From Fidelibacterota bacterium (GTDB taxonomy: Bacteria; Fidelibacterota; UBA8477; JABMPR01), in NCBI GenBank assembly GCA_018673925.1, contig JABHBL010000102.1, positions 1-64,000 on the forward strand: a stretch of 64,000 bases of DNA, in the 5' to 3' direction. The first letter of the stretch is position 1. Each line of letters starts with the position of its first letter. Below, piece after piece: positions 46,434-55,632 of the stretch. The position numbers were made by a program, and so were the translations under genes. The notes below the pieces were generated by a model. It saw nothing but the letters and a program-made list of their open reading frames with translations, had not been told where the DNA came from and made no database searches.

Positions 46434-48665
46434 ATGTCAGAGTCCAATTCAGAAAATACCTCCTCCCAACACAACTACCAATTTGATGTTGAAGGCATGA
46501 GCTGTGCAGCTTGTGTCGCCAATGTTGAATCAGCTATTAAGCAGTTGCCCGGTGTCCAGGAGGTTTCGGTTAATCTGGCAACCGAATCCGCCACTGTGAC
46601 TTCCCAGGACTCCATTCCCATAAAGAAGTTTACCAAAGCAGTATCAAAAATGGGCTACAAATTGGAACCCCAGGGCTCATCCTCTCTTGTTCATCGGCAG
46701 CAGCGCACCATCGCCACCTGGAAACGACTACTCCTCATACAGGCCATATTTGGAATTCCATTACTAATCTACGCCATGTTGGAAATGCTGCTAGATATAC
46801 AGTTGCTTTCCGCCAAATGGAATATTCTGGTACAGTTGACCCTAGCTACCATCCTGGTGATTAGTGGGTTTGGATATTATCAACGAGGATTTAAGCATTT
46901 GCTCATGCGTGTGCCTAATATGGATTCGCTTGTGGCACTTGGCACAGGTTCGGCCTACACCTATTCGTTGATTTCTGCCCTAAACATTCAATTGGATTGG
47001 GGCATGAGTGGGTTTGAAACTCTCTATTTTGAAGCCGCCGGAACCATTCTGCTGTTTATTACCTTTGGGAAATGGCTGGAAGCGATGGCCAGGGGAAAAA
47101 CAACTGAGGCTCTCACTGGACTCATGGAGCAGATGCCAACGGAGGCAGAGGTAAAAAGGGATGACACCTGGGTAACGCTTCCTCTCAGTGAAGTAAAAAA
47201 TGGTGACGAAATCAGAGTACATCCACATTCGAAAATCCCTGTTGATGGAATTGTCATTGATGGTGCCAGCACAGTGGATGAATCAGCAATCAGTGGTGAA
47301 TCACTCCCCGTTGAAAAGATTAGAGGTAATCAAGTAATTGGCGCGAGTTTAAATCTGCAGAAGGGAATGATTATTCGGGCTGAAAAAGTCGGTCGTGATT
47401 CCATGTTCGGGCAGATTATTGATCTGGTGGAAAAAGCCCAGATGCGTAAACCCAAGATTCAAAAACTGGTGGATAAAATCGCGTCCATATTTGTCCCTGT
47501 TGTATTGAGCCTGGCTATCCTCAGCGGCCTCACCTGGTTTGTGCTGGGATTCGGGCTGACCTTTGCTATTAATGTAATGATTTCAGTATTGATTATTGCC
47601 TGTCCCTGTGCTCTGGGTCTGGCAACACCCACCGCCCTGGTGGTTGGAAGTGGAATTGCCGCAAAAGGTGGCATCCTTATTAAATCAGCTGATGCATTCC
47701 AATTGTTGAGTAAAGTGGATATGATGGTACTTGATAAAACGGGCACCATCACTGAATCAAAACCGCAGCTCATTGCTCACTATCCCCAGGATGATTTGAA
47801 CTATCTGTCTATTGCCATGGGGCTAGAGCAATTCAGCCAACATCCTCTGGCCAAAACCCTCCTTGACTTTGGAAACGAGCAATCCCTTCAAAGAATTGAG
47901 ATGTCAGATGTAAAAGAGGAAGCGGGTCGAGGGTTGGAAGGAATAAATAATGGTTCTCTGTTCCGTGTTCGAAAAATCGACTCAGCTGATATACTCCCCA
48001 TAGACTTTACGGAAACTTTAAATCAATATTACGCCAGAGGATATATAGTTTCTGGTGTCTTTTCACAGGATACCATCTTGGGTTTAATGGCTTTTTCAGA
48101 TACCATTAAGCCAGAAAGTGAAGCAGTTATTAATGCGCTTTCCAATAGAGGTATCCAGACTTTTCTCCTCACGGGAGATAAAGAAGAAGCCGCTAGCCAC
48201 GTTGCCCAGGAAATAGGAATTCAAAACTATAGATCAGAAGTCCTGCCCGCCGATAAACATGACCATATAAATACTTTGAAAGTTGAGGGAAAGATAGTTG
48301 GGATGTTAGGCGATGGCATTAATGATGCGCCCGCGCTGGTTGCCGCGGATATTGGATTATCCTTTGGTGGGGGGACGGATATTGCTATCAATGCTGCAGA
48401 TGTAATTTTCATGAACAATTCCCTGAAGAATCTGGTGTTTGGACATAGAATCGCACAGGCGACTATTTCAAAAATTCACCAGAACCTGTTCTGGGCATTC
48501 ATATACAACCTGGCCGGGATACCGATTGCCATGGGTCTCCTCTACCCCTTTACGGGAACACTTTTGAATCCAATGTTTGCTGGAATGGCCATGGCCTTCT
48601 CGTCAGTGTCTGTTGTCACCAACACACTTCTGCTACGAAGTAAAAGGTATTTCCGAGAGATATAA
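46434..48665 (+). CDS. copA: Copper-exporting P1B-type ATPase CopA
   Basis: A 743-residue inner-membrane pump. A single N-terminal HMA domain has the site GMSCAAC (C24, C27). Eight membrane helices carry the CPC motif (IIACPCALGLATP), the defining mark of Cu(I)/Ag(I) pumps. The phosphorylation site is DKTGTITE, the nucleotide-binding HP dipeptide is in QHPLAKT, and the hinge is GDGINDAPAL. The late-helix motif (MAFSSVSVVTN) carries the Met and Ser residues typical of CopA. All catalytic parts are intact. It is transcribed alone, away from the cytochrome pair, and closed by a strong terminator. With the Cus-like efflux cluster it gives this organism two copper defence routes, from cytoplasm to periplasm and from periplasm to outside. 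Confidence 0.96.
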   Translation: MSESNSENTSSQHNYQFDVEGMSCAACVANVESAIKQLPGVQEVSVNLATESATVTSQDSIPIKKFTKAVSKMGYKLEPQGSSSLVHRQQRTIATWKRLLLIQAIFGIPLLIYAMLEMLLDIQLLSAKWNILVQLTLATILVISGFGYYQRGFKHLLMRVPNMDSLVALGTGSAYTYSLISALNIQLDWGMSGFETLYFEAAGTILLFITFGKWLEAMARGKTTEALTGLMEQMPTEAEVKRDDTWVTLPLSEVKNGDEIRVHPHSKIPVDGIVIDGASTVDESAISGESLPVEKIRGNQVIGASLNLQKGMIIRAEKVGRDSMFGQIIDLVEKAQMRKPKIQKLVDKIASIFVPVVLSLAILSGLTWFVLGFGLTFAINVMISVLIIACPCALGLATPTALVVGSGIAAKGGILIKSADAFQLLSKVDMMVLDKTGTITESKPQLIAHYPQDDLNYLSIAMGLEQFSQHPLAKTLLDFGNEQSLQRIEMSDVKEEAGRGLEGINNGSLFRVRKIDSADILPIDFTETLNQYYARGYIVSGVFSQDTILGLMAFSDTIKPESEAVINALSNRGIQTFLLTGDKEEAASHVAQEIGIQNYRSEVLPADKHDHINTLKVEGKIVGMLGDGINDAPALVAADIGLSFGGGTDIAINAADVIFMNNSLKNLVFGHRIAQATISKIHQNLFWAFIYNLAGIPIAMGLLYPFTGTLLNPMFAGMAMAFSSVSVVTNTLLLRSKRYFREI

Positions 48666-48692
48666 AAAAAGGGTCCATTCGGACCCTTTTTT
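48666..48692. terminator. Bidirectional terminator between copA and DUF3467 gene
   Basis: The 6-bp stem GGGTCC/GGACCC has a four-base loop and is flanked by A-run and T-run on its two sides, so it can stop transcripts from both convergent genes. It begins one base after the copA stop. Confidence 0.92.
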
Positions 48693-48712
48693 CAAACATT
48701 TCTAGTCCATGA

Positions 48713-49030
48713 CTAGTTAGGCATGTTTCCCGCTTTAGGAGGCATACCTGGAAATGCCATAGGATCAGGCATTTTTATCTCACCATGTTCAGTTTCGTAC
48801 TTGGTGATGTTCTGCTCAAGAGCCCGCAGTAACGCTTTGGTATGACTGGGAGTCATAATAATGCGTGACTGAACATTGGCCTTGGGGGAACCTGGCATGA
48901 CTCTGACAAAATCCATAACAAATTCGGCAGCAGAATGGGTAATAATAGCCAGGTTGGCATATTCTCCATCAGCTACTTTTTCATTCACTTGAATTTGAAT
49001 CTGCTGTGCTGGTTTATTCTTAGGTTCCAT
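48713..49030 (-). CDS. DUF3467 family protein
   Basis: A 105-residue soluble protein. The conserved run DGEYANLAIITHSAAEFVMD, then FVRVMPGSPKANVQSRIIMT and HTKALLRALEQNITKYE, matches the DUF3467 family of short beta-alpha proteins found widely in FCB and other bacteria. The function is unknown. A GAAGGA site precedes the ATG. It lies 30 nt after the zinc-ribbon gene on the same strand, so the two are probably cotranscribed. Confidence 0.92.
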   Translation of the reverse strand: MEPKNKPAQQIQIQVNEKVADGEYANLAIITHSAAEFVMDFVRVMPGSPKANVQSRIIMTPSHTKALLRALEQNITKYETEHGEIKMPDPMAFPGMPPKAGNMPN

Positions 49031-49060
49031 AATCGATCCTTCCCAGTGTGAGGCTCTGGC

Positions 49061-49402
49061 TTATGACTGCCAGGGCTTATTTCTGGAAAGATTGGGATTG
49101 TCTTCGCCCCATTCTTCCTCAGTATGATCAGGGTCTTTATCCCAATCAATCTCAGCTGCCTGAGTATCAGGTAAATCCTGATCATCAAAACCGGACTCCT
49201 CAAATCTTAGATACTCATCACCGTATACCGATTCATCAAAAAAATCGATATCCTGGACAATTTCTGAGACCATAAGGAATTCCAGAAAATCCATGTACTT
49301 CTTATTTTTTAGATTTGTCGCGCAGTGTGGACAGATGAGAGATTTAGCTAATTTCTCTTCTGAAAGTTCCTCGCCACAATTCGGGCATACAATATCTTCC
49401 AT
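49061..49402 (-). CDS. Small acidic zinc-ribbon protein
   Basis: The protein is 113 residues from the ATG at 49402, which follows GAGGGTATA. The longer frame to 49483 adds an implausible leader. The N-terminus is a four-Cys ribbon: CPNC at 6-9 and CPHC near 25-28. The rest is very acidic (DIDFFDESVYGDEYLRFEES and DWDKDPDHTEEEWGEDNP) and probably unstructured. No family is recognised. It may bind nucleic acid or partner proteins. It precedes the DUF3467 gene on the same strand. Confidence 0.8.
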   Translation of the reverse strand: MEDIVCPNCGEELSEEKLAKSLICPHCATNLKNKKYMDFLEFLMVSEIVQDIDFFDESVYGDEYLRFEESGFDDQDLPDTQAAEIDWDKDPDHTEEEWGEDNPNLSRNKPWQS

Positions 49403-49569
49403 TATACCCTCACCCTTAATATTATGATTAATAGTCTGTTCATAAAAGCGCGCAAATGTAGTCGGCCACATAGGGGGTGCCAAGAGGTTTTTAAATGCGC
49501 TAAATTTGCTAGGAAAATCTTAGTTAGACGATATATTGCAACAATTGAAGCAACATTTGAAGGGTAATA

Positions 49570-49965
49570 ATGGCAGTTAAAAAGTACAACAAAACCACAC
49601 TTAAGAAGTTCAGAGAACTACTTATGGATGAGCGCAATCGTATCGCTGAGGATCTTGATTATCAGAAAAGTGAACTCAACAAAACGATTACTGAAGGCGC
49701 TGGTGAATTGTCCTCTGCCACCTATCATATGGCTGATGTTGGGACTGATATGGCCGAAAGAGAAAAGACAAGTTTGTTTGCCCATCGTCAGGCCAAGTAC
49801 CTAAGTGATGTTGATGAAGCTCTTGATCGTGTCGAAGAACAGACCTACGGTGTGTGTATCATTTGTGGGGATTTAATCGAAGAAGGTCGTTTAATGGCTG
49901 CTCCAATCGCTAAGTACCATGTCTCATGCAAAGAGACTCAGAATCAGCGCAACCACAATCAATAA
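49570..49965 (+). CDS. DksA/TraR-family zinc-finger protein
   Basis: A 131-residue protein with a coiled-coil N-terminal half (KFRELLMDERNRIAEDLDYQ) and a C-terminal zinc finger. The finger reads CIIC, 17 residues, then HVSC, so the third ligand is His instead of the Cys usual in DksA (C-x2-C-x17-C-x2-C). The coiled coil of DksA-type proteins enters the RNA polymerase secondary channel and, with ppGpp, tunes rRNA and amino acid promoters. Acidic residues at the tip are not clearly conserved here (STATYHMADVGTD), and the match to canonical DksA is partial, so it may be a related YocK/TraR-like regulator. A GAAGGG site precedes the ATG. Confidence 0.9.
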   Translation: MAVKKYNKTTLKKFRELLMDERNRIAEDLDYQKSELNKTITEGAGELSSATYHMADVGTDMAEREKTSLFAHRQAKYLSDVDEALDRVEEQTYGVCIICGDLIEEGRLMAAPIAKYHVSCKETQNQRNHNQ

Positions 49966-49983
49966 GTGCGCTAAATCACCCTT

Positions 49984-50472
49984 CTACTTCATTTCTAACA
50001 GAGCAATCAGATTTAAAATATTTTTTTCGTAGAAGCCACTCTCACTCTGAGAGTAGATGACATTTAAGTCTGACTTCTCATCTCCAAACCCAATTTTCAG
50101 AGAAACATCAAGCTGCTTGATCAATTCGATGAGTCGATCACCAGGTTTTGGTTCCAACTGAAGTAAGATATCCGGGTTAAAGGCTACAATGTTATTTTGG
50201 ATACCAATCCTATCCTCTGCGCGTGGATCATAATTCATATTAAAATATTGATGTTGAATGTTAAGCGACTGTTCCTCGTTGGCATCTGGAACCAATAACA
50301 TATAGTCGAACTTTTCAGGTAGGTTGTACATACGCTGAAGCGCATATCGAGCAATCCTGAGCCAGGTTACTTTCTGGGGATAAATAATTGCAATTCGCTG
50401 AATATTCTGAAATCTATCCTGAAAACTATAAGGGATTTCTGCTGGTGCCGGTTTTGATTTAAGTAGTCTCAT
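49984..50472 (-). CDS. Uncharacterised cytosolic protein (weakly DUF6913-like)
   Basis: A 162-residue protein with no signal or membrane segment. Alternating strands and helices (NIQRIAIIYPQKVTWLRIAR, FDYMLLVPDANEE, NPDILLQLEPKPGDRLIELI, LKIGFGDEKSDLNVIYS) look like a small Rossmann-like fold resembling half of an ADP-heptose-type glycosyltransferase. I see a faint likeness to DUF6913 of Bacteroidetes, not certain. It is convergent with the DksA-like gene, and the ribosome site is poor. Confidence 0.75.
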   Translation of the reverse strand: MRLLKSKPAPAEIPYSFQDRFQNIQRIAIIYPQKVTWLRIARYALQRMYNLPEKFDYMLLVPDANEEQSLNIQHQYFNMNYDPRAEDRIGIQNNIVAFNPDILLQLEPKPGDRLIELIKQLDVSLKIGFGDEKSDLNVIYSQSESGFYEKNILNLIALLEMK

Positions 50473-50569
50473 GAGGTCAGTGATTTAACTGAAATCTCCT
50501 TCAGAATCAATGACCTATTTATTAATTCCATCCACACTCTGAAAAAGCATTGCTTCGTGTTGAAGAAAA

Positions 50570-52708
50570 ATGAATTTATGCACCATGTTTCGAATTATCC
50601 TTTTCACTCTCTTAATGAGTTCGCTTCTTTCAGGTCAAAGTTACCGTTGGCCCATTCGCGCTTCCCAAAGTTTATCAGCAACCTTCTCAGAATATCGATC
50701 GGGTCACCTTCATGCAGGTATCGATATTAAAACCTGGGGCGAAATGGAAGTCCCCTGTCTGGCTATTGGAGATGGTTACATTGAGCGCATCTCAATTGGC
50801 TATAATGGTTATGGTAAGGGCGTGTGGCTAAGATTATATGACGGAAATGTAGCGGTCTATGGTCACCTCGAACAATTTACCCCAGTCATTGAATCCTTGA
50901 TCCGCTCTGAGCAATTAGAACGTGACAGATATTCAATGCGTCTCGAATTTGCTCCCAATGAGCATCCCGTCAAGGCTGGAGCGGTCATCGGCTATAGCGG
51001 TACATCTGGGACAGAACATCCTCATTTGCATTTTGAAATAAGGGACAGCTTGAGACAGGTCCACAACCCCCAACTATTTTATACTGGAATCAAGGATGTG
51101 AAGCCTCCCATTCTTGATGAAATCCTACTCATCCCCCTGGGCATTGACAGCCAGATAGATGGCAGCCGTTTCCCAGTTGTTTTTGACATGCAAACAGACA
51201 TTAAAACTGTATCAGTGACGGGTCCTTTTCAAGTCGCCATAAACACACATGATCGAGCCAATGGCACATATAATAAATACAATATTTTTAGCGCGACACT
51301 TCTGGTAAACGACTCCCTGATGTTCGCCAGAGAATTTGATCAGGTCGCCAGGCGACTTGCAGACGATGTGGATAAGGTCTATCCAGGCCTGAAGGGCAAA
51401 CGGGGCTGGCGCTTCATGTCCATGTATAATAGCAATTTGAAGGAAGCAGCTCCATTTGCACCTGAAAGTTTGAGCGGGAAGATTTTTCCTGCAGGTCTCT
51501 CCCATCTACAGGTCGAAGTGACAGATCTGGTTGGAAATCAAGTAACCAAGAGTCTGATTTTCCATGAAACAGCCCCGGCAACCTGGGACCTTAAACGTGA
51601 GGGTGAAAGATATGTTATCACCCGTCATTTTTCCGAAAATGGCTATGAGAATATTCAATTTTATACTGGCAATAATTCCTATATCCCCGTTACTGAAACC
51701 CTCTACCGACTGAAGTCCACCACCTGGGTCCTGGGGGATAAAAATTTTAGTTCAGGAGTAAGAGCTCTGGGAACGGCTGGTGCTAAAATAAAATGGATCA
51801 TCCCCCCCAAAAACCAGGGAGTCTGGGATCTGACTCACAATTGGAGGAGGAAGGGAAATGGATTTATACTTAAGATTGAGAGTGGTGAACCGCTTGTTTT
51901 CCCGCTTGCGTACTCTATCACTGGCAATCAACTGCAATTTTCTGGTGAATTGATTCAAACAAACCCAACCACTGTGGAATCAGATATTATTCCTATTAAC
52001 CATGCTGCTCAAGCCGAAAACATTGATTTAATCATTGGGAAACGAATACTTACCTCTCTGGCGCTAAGCCCCATGCAACTTCTGTCTCATGGGCAAACTG
52101 ATACGTTCAATCTTGATATGATTAATGCCGGGCTATCCGTGAAAAATTCTGGCAGCTCCGAACTTTACTTGAAAATTGATACCACGATGAGGATGTTAGA
52201 TGAACAACCCCTCATTGGACTAGTAGTGAGTGTCTTGAACACACCTCAAAGCAACTTTTCTGGACAACTTCGATTTGATATCGCTGGGCAAAACTCAGGC
52301 TTATCCATTTTCTCACCTGGTAAAAAGGAAACCTGGAAACGTCAAATTTCTGCTGACTCGACCAAACAGTATGAGTTGGAGATTAACGAGGGTGGCTCCT
52401 TCTTTCTGTTCGAGGATAGTGAAGCCCCGACCATCACATCTAAAAAGTCCTTCTCAAGAGTTCGGCGTGGCGAACGGCTGGTTTTCACCATCAGGGACAA
52501 CACGGGGATCGTCTCCTATCCTCGGACTGGTATTCGAGCAACATTGGATGGTTCGCTCTTTTTTCCTGATTATAACCCGCTCAGACATGAACTATCCTTT
52601 CAGGTACCCAAAAGATTAGGATCAGGTCAACATATTTTTGAATTTTCCATTGGGGATGAATCTGGGAACATGAGGGAGTTTAAGCATACCTTCTCTGTGA
52701 AGTCTTGA
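50570..52708 (+). CDS. Exported M23 metallopeptidase (LytM domain) with C-terminal beta domains
   Basis: A 712-residue periplasmic or surface protein. A signal peptide (MFRIILFTLLMSSLLSGQ) starts at the ATG at 50585; the frame also has an ATG at 50570, and either is possible. Residues of about 25-170 are the M23 zinc-peptidase domain: HAGID (48-52) and HPHLHFEIRD carry the zinc ligands and catalytic His. M23 enzymes usually cut peptidoglycan cross-links. The remaining 530 residues are beta-rich with no clear family, perhaps Ig-like domains. The gene starts a rightward run and is followed two bases later by the rhomboid gene. Confidence 0.9.
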   Translation: MNLCTMFRIILFTLLMSSLLSGQSYRWPIRASQSLSATFSEYRSGHLHAGIDIKTWGEMEVPCLAIGDGYIERISIGYNGYGKGVWLRLYDGNVAVYGHLEQFTPVIESLIRSEQLERDRYSMRLEFAPNEHPVKAGAVIGYSGTSGTEHPHLHFEIRDSLRQVHNPQLFYTGIKDVKPPILDEILLIPLGIDSQIDGSRFPVVFDMQTDIKTVSVTGPFQVAINTHDRANGTYNKYNIFSATLLVNDSLMFAREFDQVARRLADDVDKVYPGLKGKRGWRFMSMYNSNLKEAAPFAPESLSGKIFPAGLSHLQVEVTDLVGNQVTKSLIFHETAPATWDLKREGERYVITRHFSENGYENIQFYTGNNSYIPVTETLYRLKSTTWVLGDKNFSSGVRALGTAGAKIKWIIPPKNQGVWDLTHNWRRKGNGFILKIESGEPLVFPLAYSITGNQLQFSGELIQTNPTTVESDIIPINHAAQAENIDLIIGKRILTSLALSPMQLLSHGQTDTFNLDMINAGLSVKNSGSSELYLKIDTTMRMLDEQPLIGLVVSVLNTPQSNFSGQLRFDIAGQNSGLSIFSPGKKETWKRQISADSTKQYELEINEGGSFFLFEDSEAPTITSKKSFSRVRRGERLVFTIRDNTGIVSYPRTGIRATLDGSLFFPDYNPLRHELSFQVPKRLGSGQHIFEFSIGDESGNMREFKHTFSVKS

Positions 52709-52709
52709 T

Positions 52710-53348
52710 ATGTTTATTCCCATCTCAGATACAAATCCGGCCTTACGCAAACCCTACATCACTTACGGTCTTATCATTGCCAACGTAGCAATGTATCTCC
52801 TCAGTTATCTCTACAACTTTGAATGGTTTGTTTTCTCCGAAGATTTGTTCCTGGCTCATCCAATTCAAGCCCTCCCCAGTCTCATTACTCACCAGTTTCT
52901 CCATGGGAGTTGGAGCCATCTGATATTCAATATGCTCTTCCTGTACATCTTTGGTGACAATATGGAGGGGTCGCTAGGACGGAAATTTTTCCTGCTCTTT
53001 TATCTAAGTTGCGGGGCTGGTGCTGCTTTGTTTGAAGTTTACTTTGATCCCTACTTTGGTGCCAATGGTCCCGGTTTACTTATTGGAGCATCTGGATCTA
53101 TTTCCGGGGTTCTGGCCAGCTATGCTCTAAGATATCCTAAGGCTAAAATCTTAACCTGGGCACTATTTGTACTCTTCTTGAAAATTCGGGCAGCCTGGTT
53201 CATTGGTATCTGGATCGCAATGCAATTCCTGTTCGAAATACTGACACCTCTGGGTACCACGGCTTATATTGCGCACATCGGTGGATTTGTTCTTGGACTG
53301 GTAATTTACAGCATATACCACAAATATCGACTAAGCAGGAAATCATAA
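52710..53348 (+). CDS. Rhomboid-family intramembrane serine protease
   Basis: A 212-residue six-helix membrane protein. The active site is present: nucleophile S128 in GASGS, base H189 in AHIGGFVLG, and the oxyanion pair H70/N74 in HLIFN. It cleaves membrane proteins within the bilayer; the substrate is unknown. It is nearly contiguous with the M23 gene and overlaps cdd by one base (TAATG), so all three are cotranscribed. Confidence 0.95.
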   Translation: MFIPISDTNPALRKPYITYGLIIANVAMYLLSYLYNFEWFVFSEDLFLAHPIQALPSLITHQFLHGSWSHLIFNMLFLYIFGDNMEGSLGRKFFLLFYLSCGAGAALFEVYFDPYFGANGPGLLIGASGSISGVLASYALRYPKAKILTWALFVLFLKIRAAWFIGIWIAMQFLFEILTPLGTTAYIAHIGGFVLGLVIYSIYHKYRLSRKS

Positions 53349-53734
53349 TGCAAAGCAAACTTATACAAGTCTCTCTGGACGCTCGAAAAAAAGCCTATGC
53401 GCCCTATTCAAAGTTTTATGTCGGCGCCGCGCTAGAAACCTCCAGCGGTATGATATATCCAGGATGCAACGTAGAGAATGCCAGTTTCAGTCTAACTATT
53501 TGTGCTGAGCGTACAGCCTTGTTCTCAGCCATTGCCGCAGGAGAAAAAGATTTTACCCATCTCGTGGTAGCTACCGAAAATGGGGTCAGCCCCTGTGGTG
53601 CTTGTCGCCAGGTCATATGGGAATTATGTGGGGAAATACCGATAACACTGGTCGATGAAACGGGAGTCCGCACTGAAACAAGCTCCTCCGAATTATTGCC
53701 CCAGGCTTTCGGTCAACAGGATCTAGGTTCCTAG
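53348..53734 (+). CDS. cdd: Cytidine deaminase
   Basis: A 128-residue homotetrameric-type enzyme that deaminates cytidine and deoxycytidine to uridine forms. The zinc site is complete: CAERTA with C52 and the catalytic E54, and PCGACRQ with C83 and C86. NVENASFSLT is the substrate-binding strand. The length matches the short tetrameric family. It is translationally coupled to the rhomboid gene and heads a salvage run with tdk, nupC and adk. Confidence 0.97.
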   Translation: MQSKLIQVSLDARKKAYAPYSKFYVGAALETSSGMIYPGCNVENASFSLTICAERTALFSAIAAGEKDFTHLVVATENGVSPCGACRQVIWELCGEIPITLVDETGVRTETSSSELLPQAFGQQDLGS

Positions 53735-53774
53735 GAACCTGATTCACTTTAAATATTCAGGAGATTATTAGGTT

Positions 53775-54338
53775 ATGGAGCATTTGACGCCCCATCACAG
53801 TGGTTGGATTGAAGTTATTACAGGATCCATGTTCAGTGGTAAAACTGAAGAGCTTATTAGAAGACTCAGACGAGCTCAGATTGCTCGCCAACATGTAGCC
53901 ATCTTCAAGCCTGATATCGACAATCGGTTTAGCGAGGACCATATCGTTTCTCACAGCCAGCAACAGTTGGAATCTACACGGGTTAAAACTGCCAATGATA
54001 TCTTACCCCTGGCAAAACACGTTCAGGTTGTTGGTATTGATGAGGCTCAATTCTTTGATGATGAAATTGTGGAAGTTTGTAGAATCCTGGCCAAACAGAA
54101 AAAGCGTGTCATCGTGGCTGGATTGGAAAAGGATTATAAGGCAAAATCATTTGGACCCATGCCTGAACTCATTATTGATGCTGAGTACGTGACTAAGAAC
54201 CTGGCAATATGTGTCATTTGTGGAAATCCAGCAGGATTTACTCAACGGTTGAATAACACTGGGGACCAGATCCTGGTTGGTGAAGCCGAAGCATATGAAG
54301 CTAGATGTCGTAACTGTTATGAAGAACCAAAGGAATAG
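53775..54338 (+). CDS. tdk: Thymidine kinase (type II)
   Basis: A 187-residue enzyme phosphorylating thymidine and deoxyuridine. The P-loop GSMFSGKT (17-24), the DEAQFFDDE segment with the catalytic Glu, and the lasso region (VAGLEKDYKAKSFGPMPEL) are present. The C-terminal zinc site has CVICG and CRNCY. It works with cdd and the NupC-type transporter two genes on, all on one transcript. Confidence 0.97.
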   Translation: MEHLTPHHSGWIEVITGSMFSGKTEELIRRLRRAQIARQHVAIFKPDIDNRFSEDHIVSHSQQQLESTRVKTANDILPLAKHVQVVGIDEAQFFDDEIVEVCRILAKQKKRVIVAGLEKDYKAKSFGPMPELIIDAEYVTKNLAICVICGNPAGFTQRLNNTGDQILVGEAEAYEARCRNCYEEPKE

Positions 54339-54341
54339 ACT

Positions 54342-55559
54342 ATGCAAAGACTTATTGGATTTCTAGGCATTGCAGCCATTCTGGGGATCGCCTTTCTCAT
54401 GTCAAACAATCGTAAGGCCATTAATTATCGCGTGGTTTACTGGGGCTTAGGTCTCCAACTCGCTTTCGCCATATTCATTTTGGCAACACCTATCGGCAAA
54501 CCAGTCTTCATGTTTTTGGATAGAGCCATCAATAAACTTCTATCATTTTCAGATGCTGGAGCAGAGTTCCTCTTTGGGGCTCTGGCTATCAGTCCTGGCC
54601 AGGAGAACAGTTTGGGATTCTTTTTTGCCTTCCAGATTCTCCCCACCATCATCTTCTTCTCAGCATTCATGGCCATCCTGTATCACTTTGGGATCATGCA
54701 GTTGGTTGTCAAATACATCGCCAAGGGGATGCAGCGAACCATGGGAACCAGCGGCTCTGAAACGCTATCTGCCTCAGGTAATATTTTTGTCGGTCAAACC
54801 GAAGCTCCACTCTTGATCCGCCCATTTATAAAAACCATGACCAAAAGTGAATATATGGCCGTCATGACAGGCGGTTTTGCCACCATGGCTGGTGGTGTCC
54901 TGGCGATCTATGCCAAGTGGCTCACAGATATTCCAAATATTGCCGGGCACCTCATGGCAGCTTCTGTGATGAGTGCTCCAGCTGCTCTTGTATTGGCTAA
55001 GATCATCTATCCTGAGGTTGAAGATTCCCCTACCGCCGGGGATAATATGGTGGAAATGGAAAAGCCCCAGGGCAATGTCATGGAGTCCATCGCAAATGGA
55101 ACATCCGATGGTATGCGTCTGGCTGCAAATGTAGGTGCCATGCTCATTGCAATTGTTGCCTTGGTAGCTGCGGCAAATTTCGCCCTTGGCATGGTAGGTC
55201 TTAGCATTCAACAGATATTGGGCTGGGTATTCTCCCCACTGGCTTTCCTCATGGGGGTTCCCTGGTCTGATGTTACCCTGGTAGGTCAACTCATGGGTGA
55301 AAAGATCGTGCTCACTGAACTTATCGCTTATAGCCATTTGCAGGATGTCATGGGACAGATCGATGAAAAGTCCATGATAATTAGTTCTTATGCGCTCTGT
55401 GGATTTGCTAACTTTTCCTCAATCGGAATCCAGATCGGTGGAATTGGTGCCTTGGCTCCAGAACGACGTGGCGATCTATCCAAAGTTGCTTTTAAAGCCA
55501 TGATCGGTGGAGCGCTGGCATCGTGGTTGACTGCTACAGTCGCAGGAATAATGATTTAG
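54342..55559 (+). CDS. nupC: Concentrative nucleoside transporter (NupC/CNT family)
   Basis: A 405-residue inner-membrane protein importing nucleosides with a proton or Na+. Ten or so helices and the family motifs are seen: NIFVGQTEAPLLIRPFI, the motif EYMAVMTGGFATMAGG, and ICGFANFSSIG-like YALCGFANFSSIGIQIGG. The four-base gap to tdk supports a shared role in scavenging nucleosides, after which Cdd and Tdk return them to nucleotides. The coupling ion is not determined. Confidence 0.96.
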   Translation: MQRLIGFLGIAAILGIAFLMSNNRKAINYRVVYWGLGLQLAFAIFILATPIGKPVFMFLDRAINKLLSFSDAGAEFLFGALAISPGQENSLGFFFAFQILPTIIFFSAFMAILYHFGIMQLVVKYIAKGMQRTMGTSGSETLSASGNIFVGQTEAPLLIRPFIKTMTKSEYMAVMTGGFATMAGGVLAIYAKWLTDIPNIAGHLMAASVMSAPAALVLAKIIYPEVEDSPTAGDNMVEMEKPQGNVMESIANGTSDGMRLAANVGAMLIAIVALVAAANFALGMVGLSIQQILGWVFSPLAFLMGVPWSDVTLVGQLMGEKIVLTELIAYSHLQDVMGQIDEKSMIISSYALCGFANFSSIGIQIGGIGALAPERRGDLSKVAFKAMIGGALASWLTATVAGIMI

Positions 55560-55632
55560 GTAATTCTTTTACCGATGAAGCGTTTCAGGCACAAAATTTG
55601 TTAGAGCTTATATAAACGGAGAAAACACTAAC

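Noticed and set aside
54774-55337. Long minus-strand open frame opposite nupC
   Set aside because: Shadow of a strongly supported gene; the translation looks random (His/Cys-rich, no motif).
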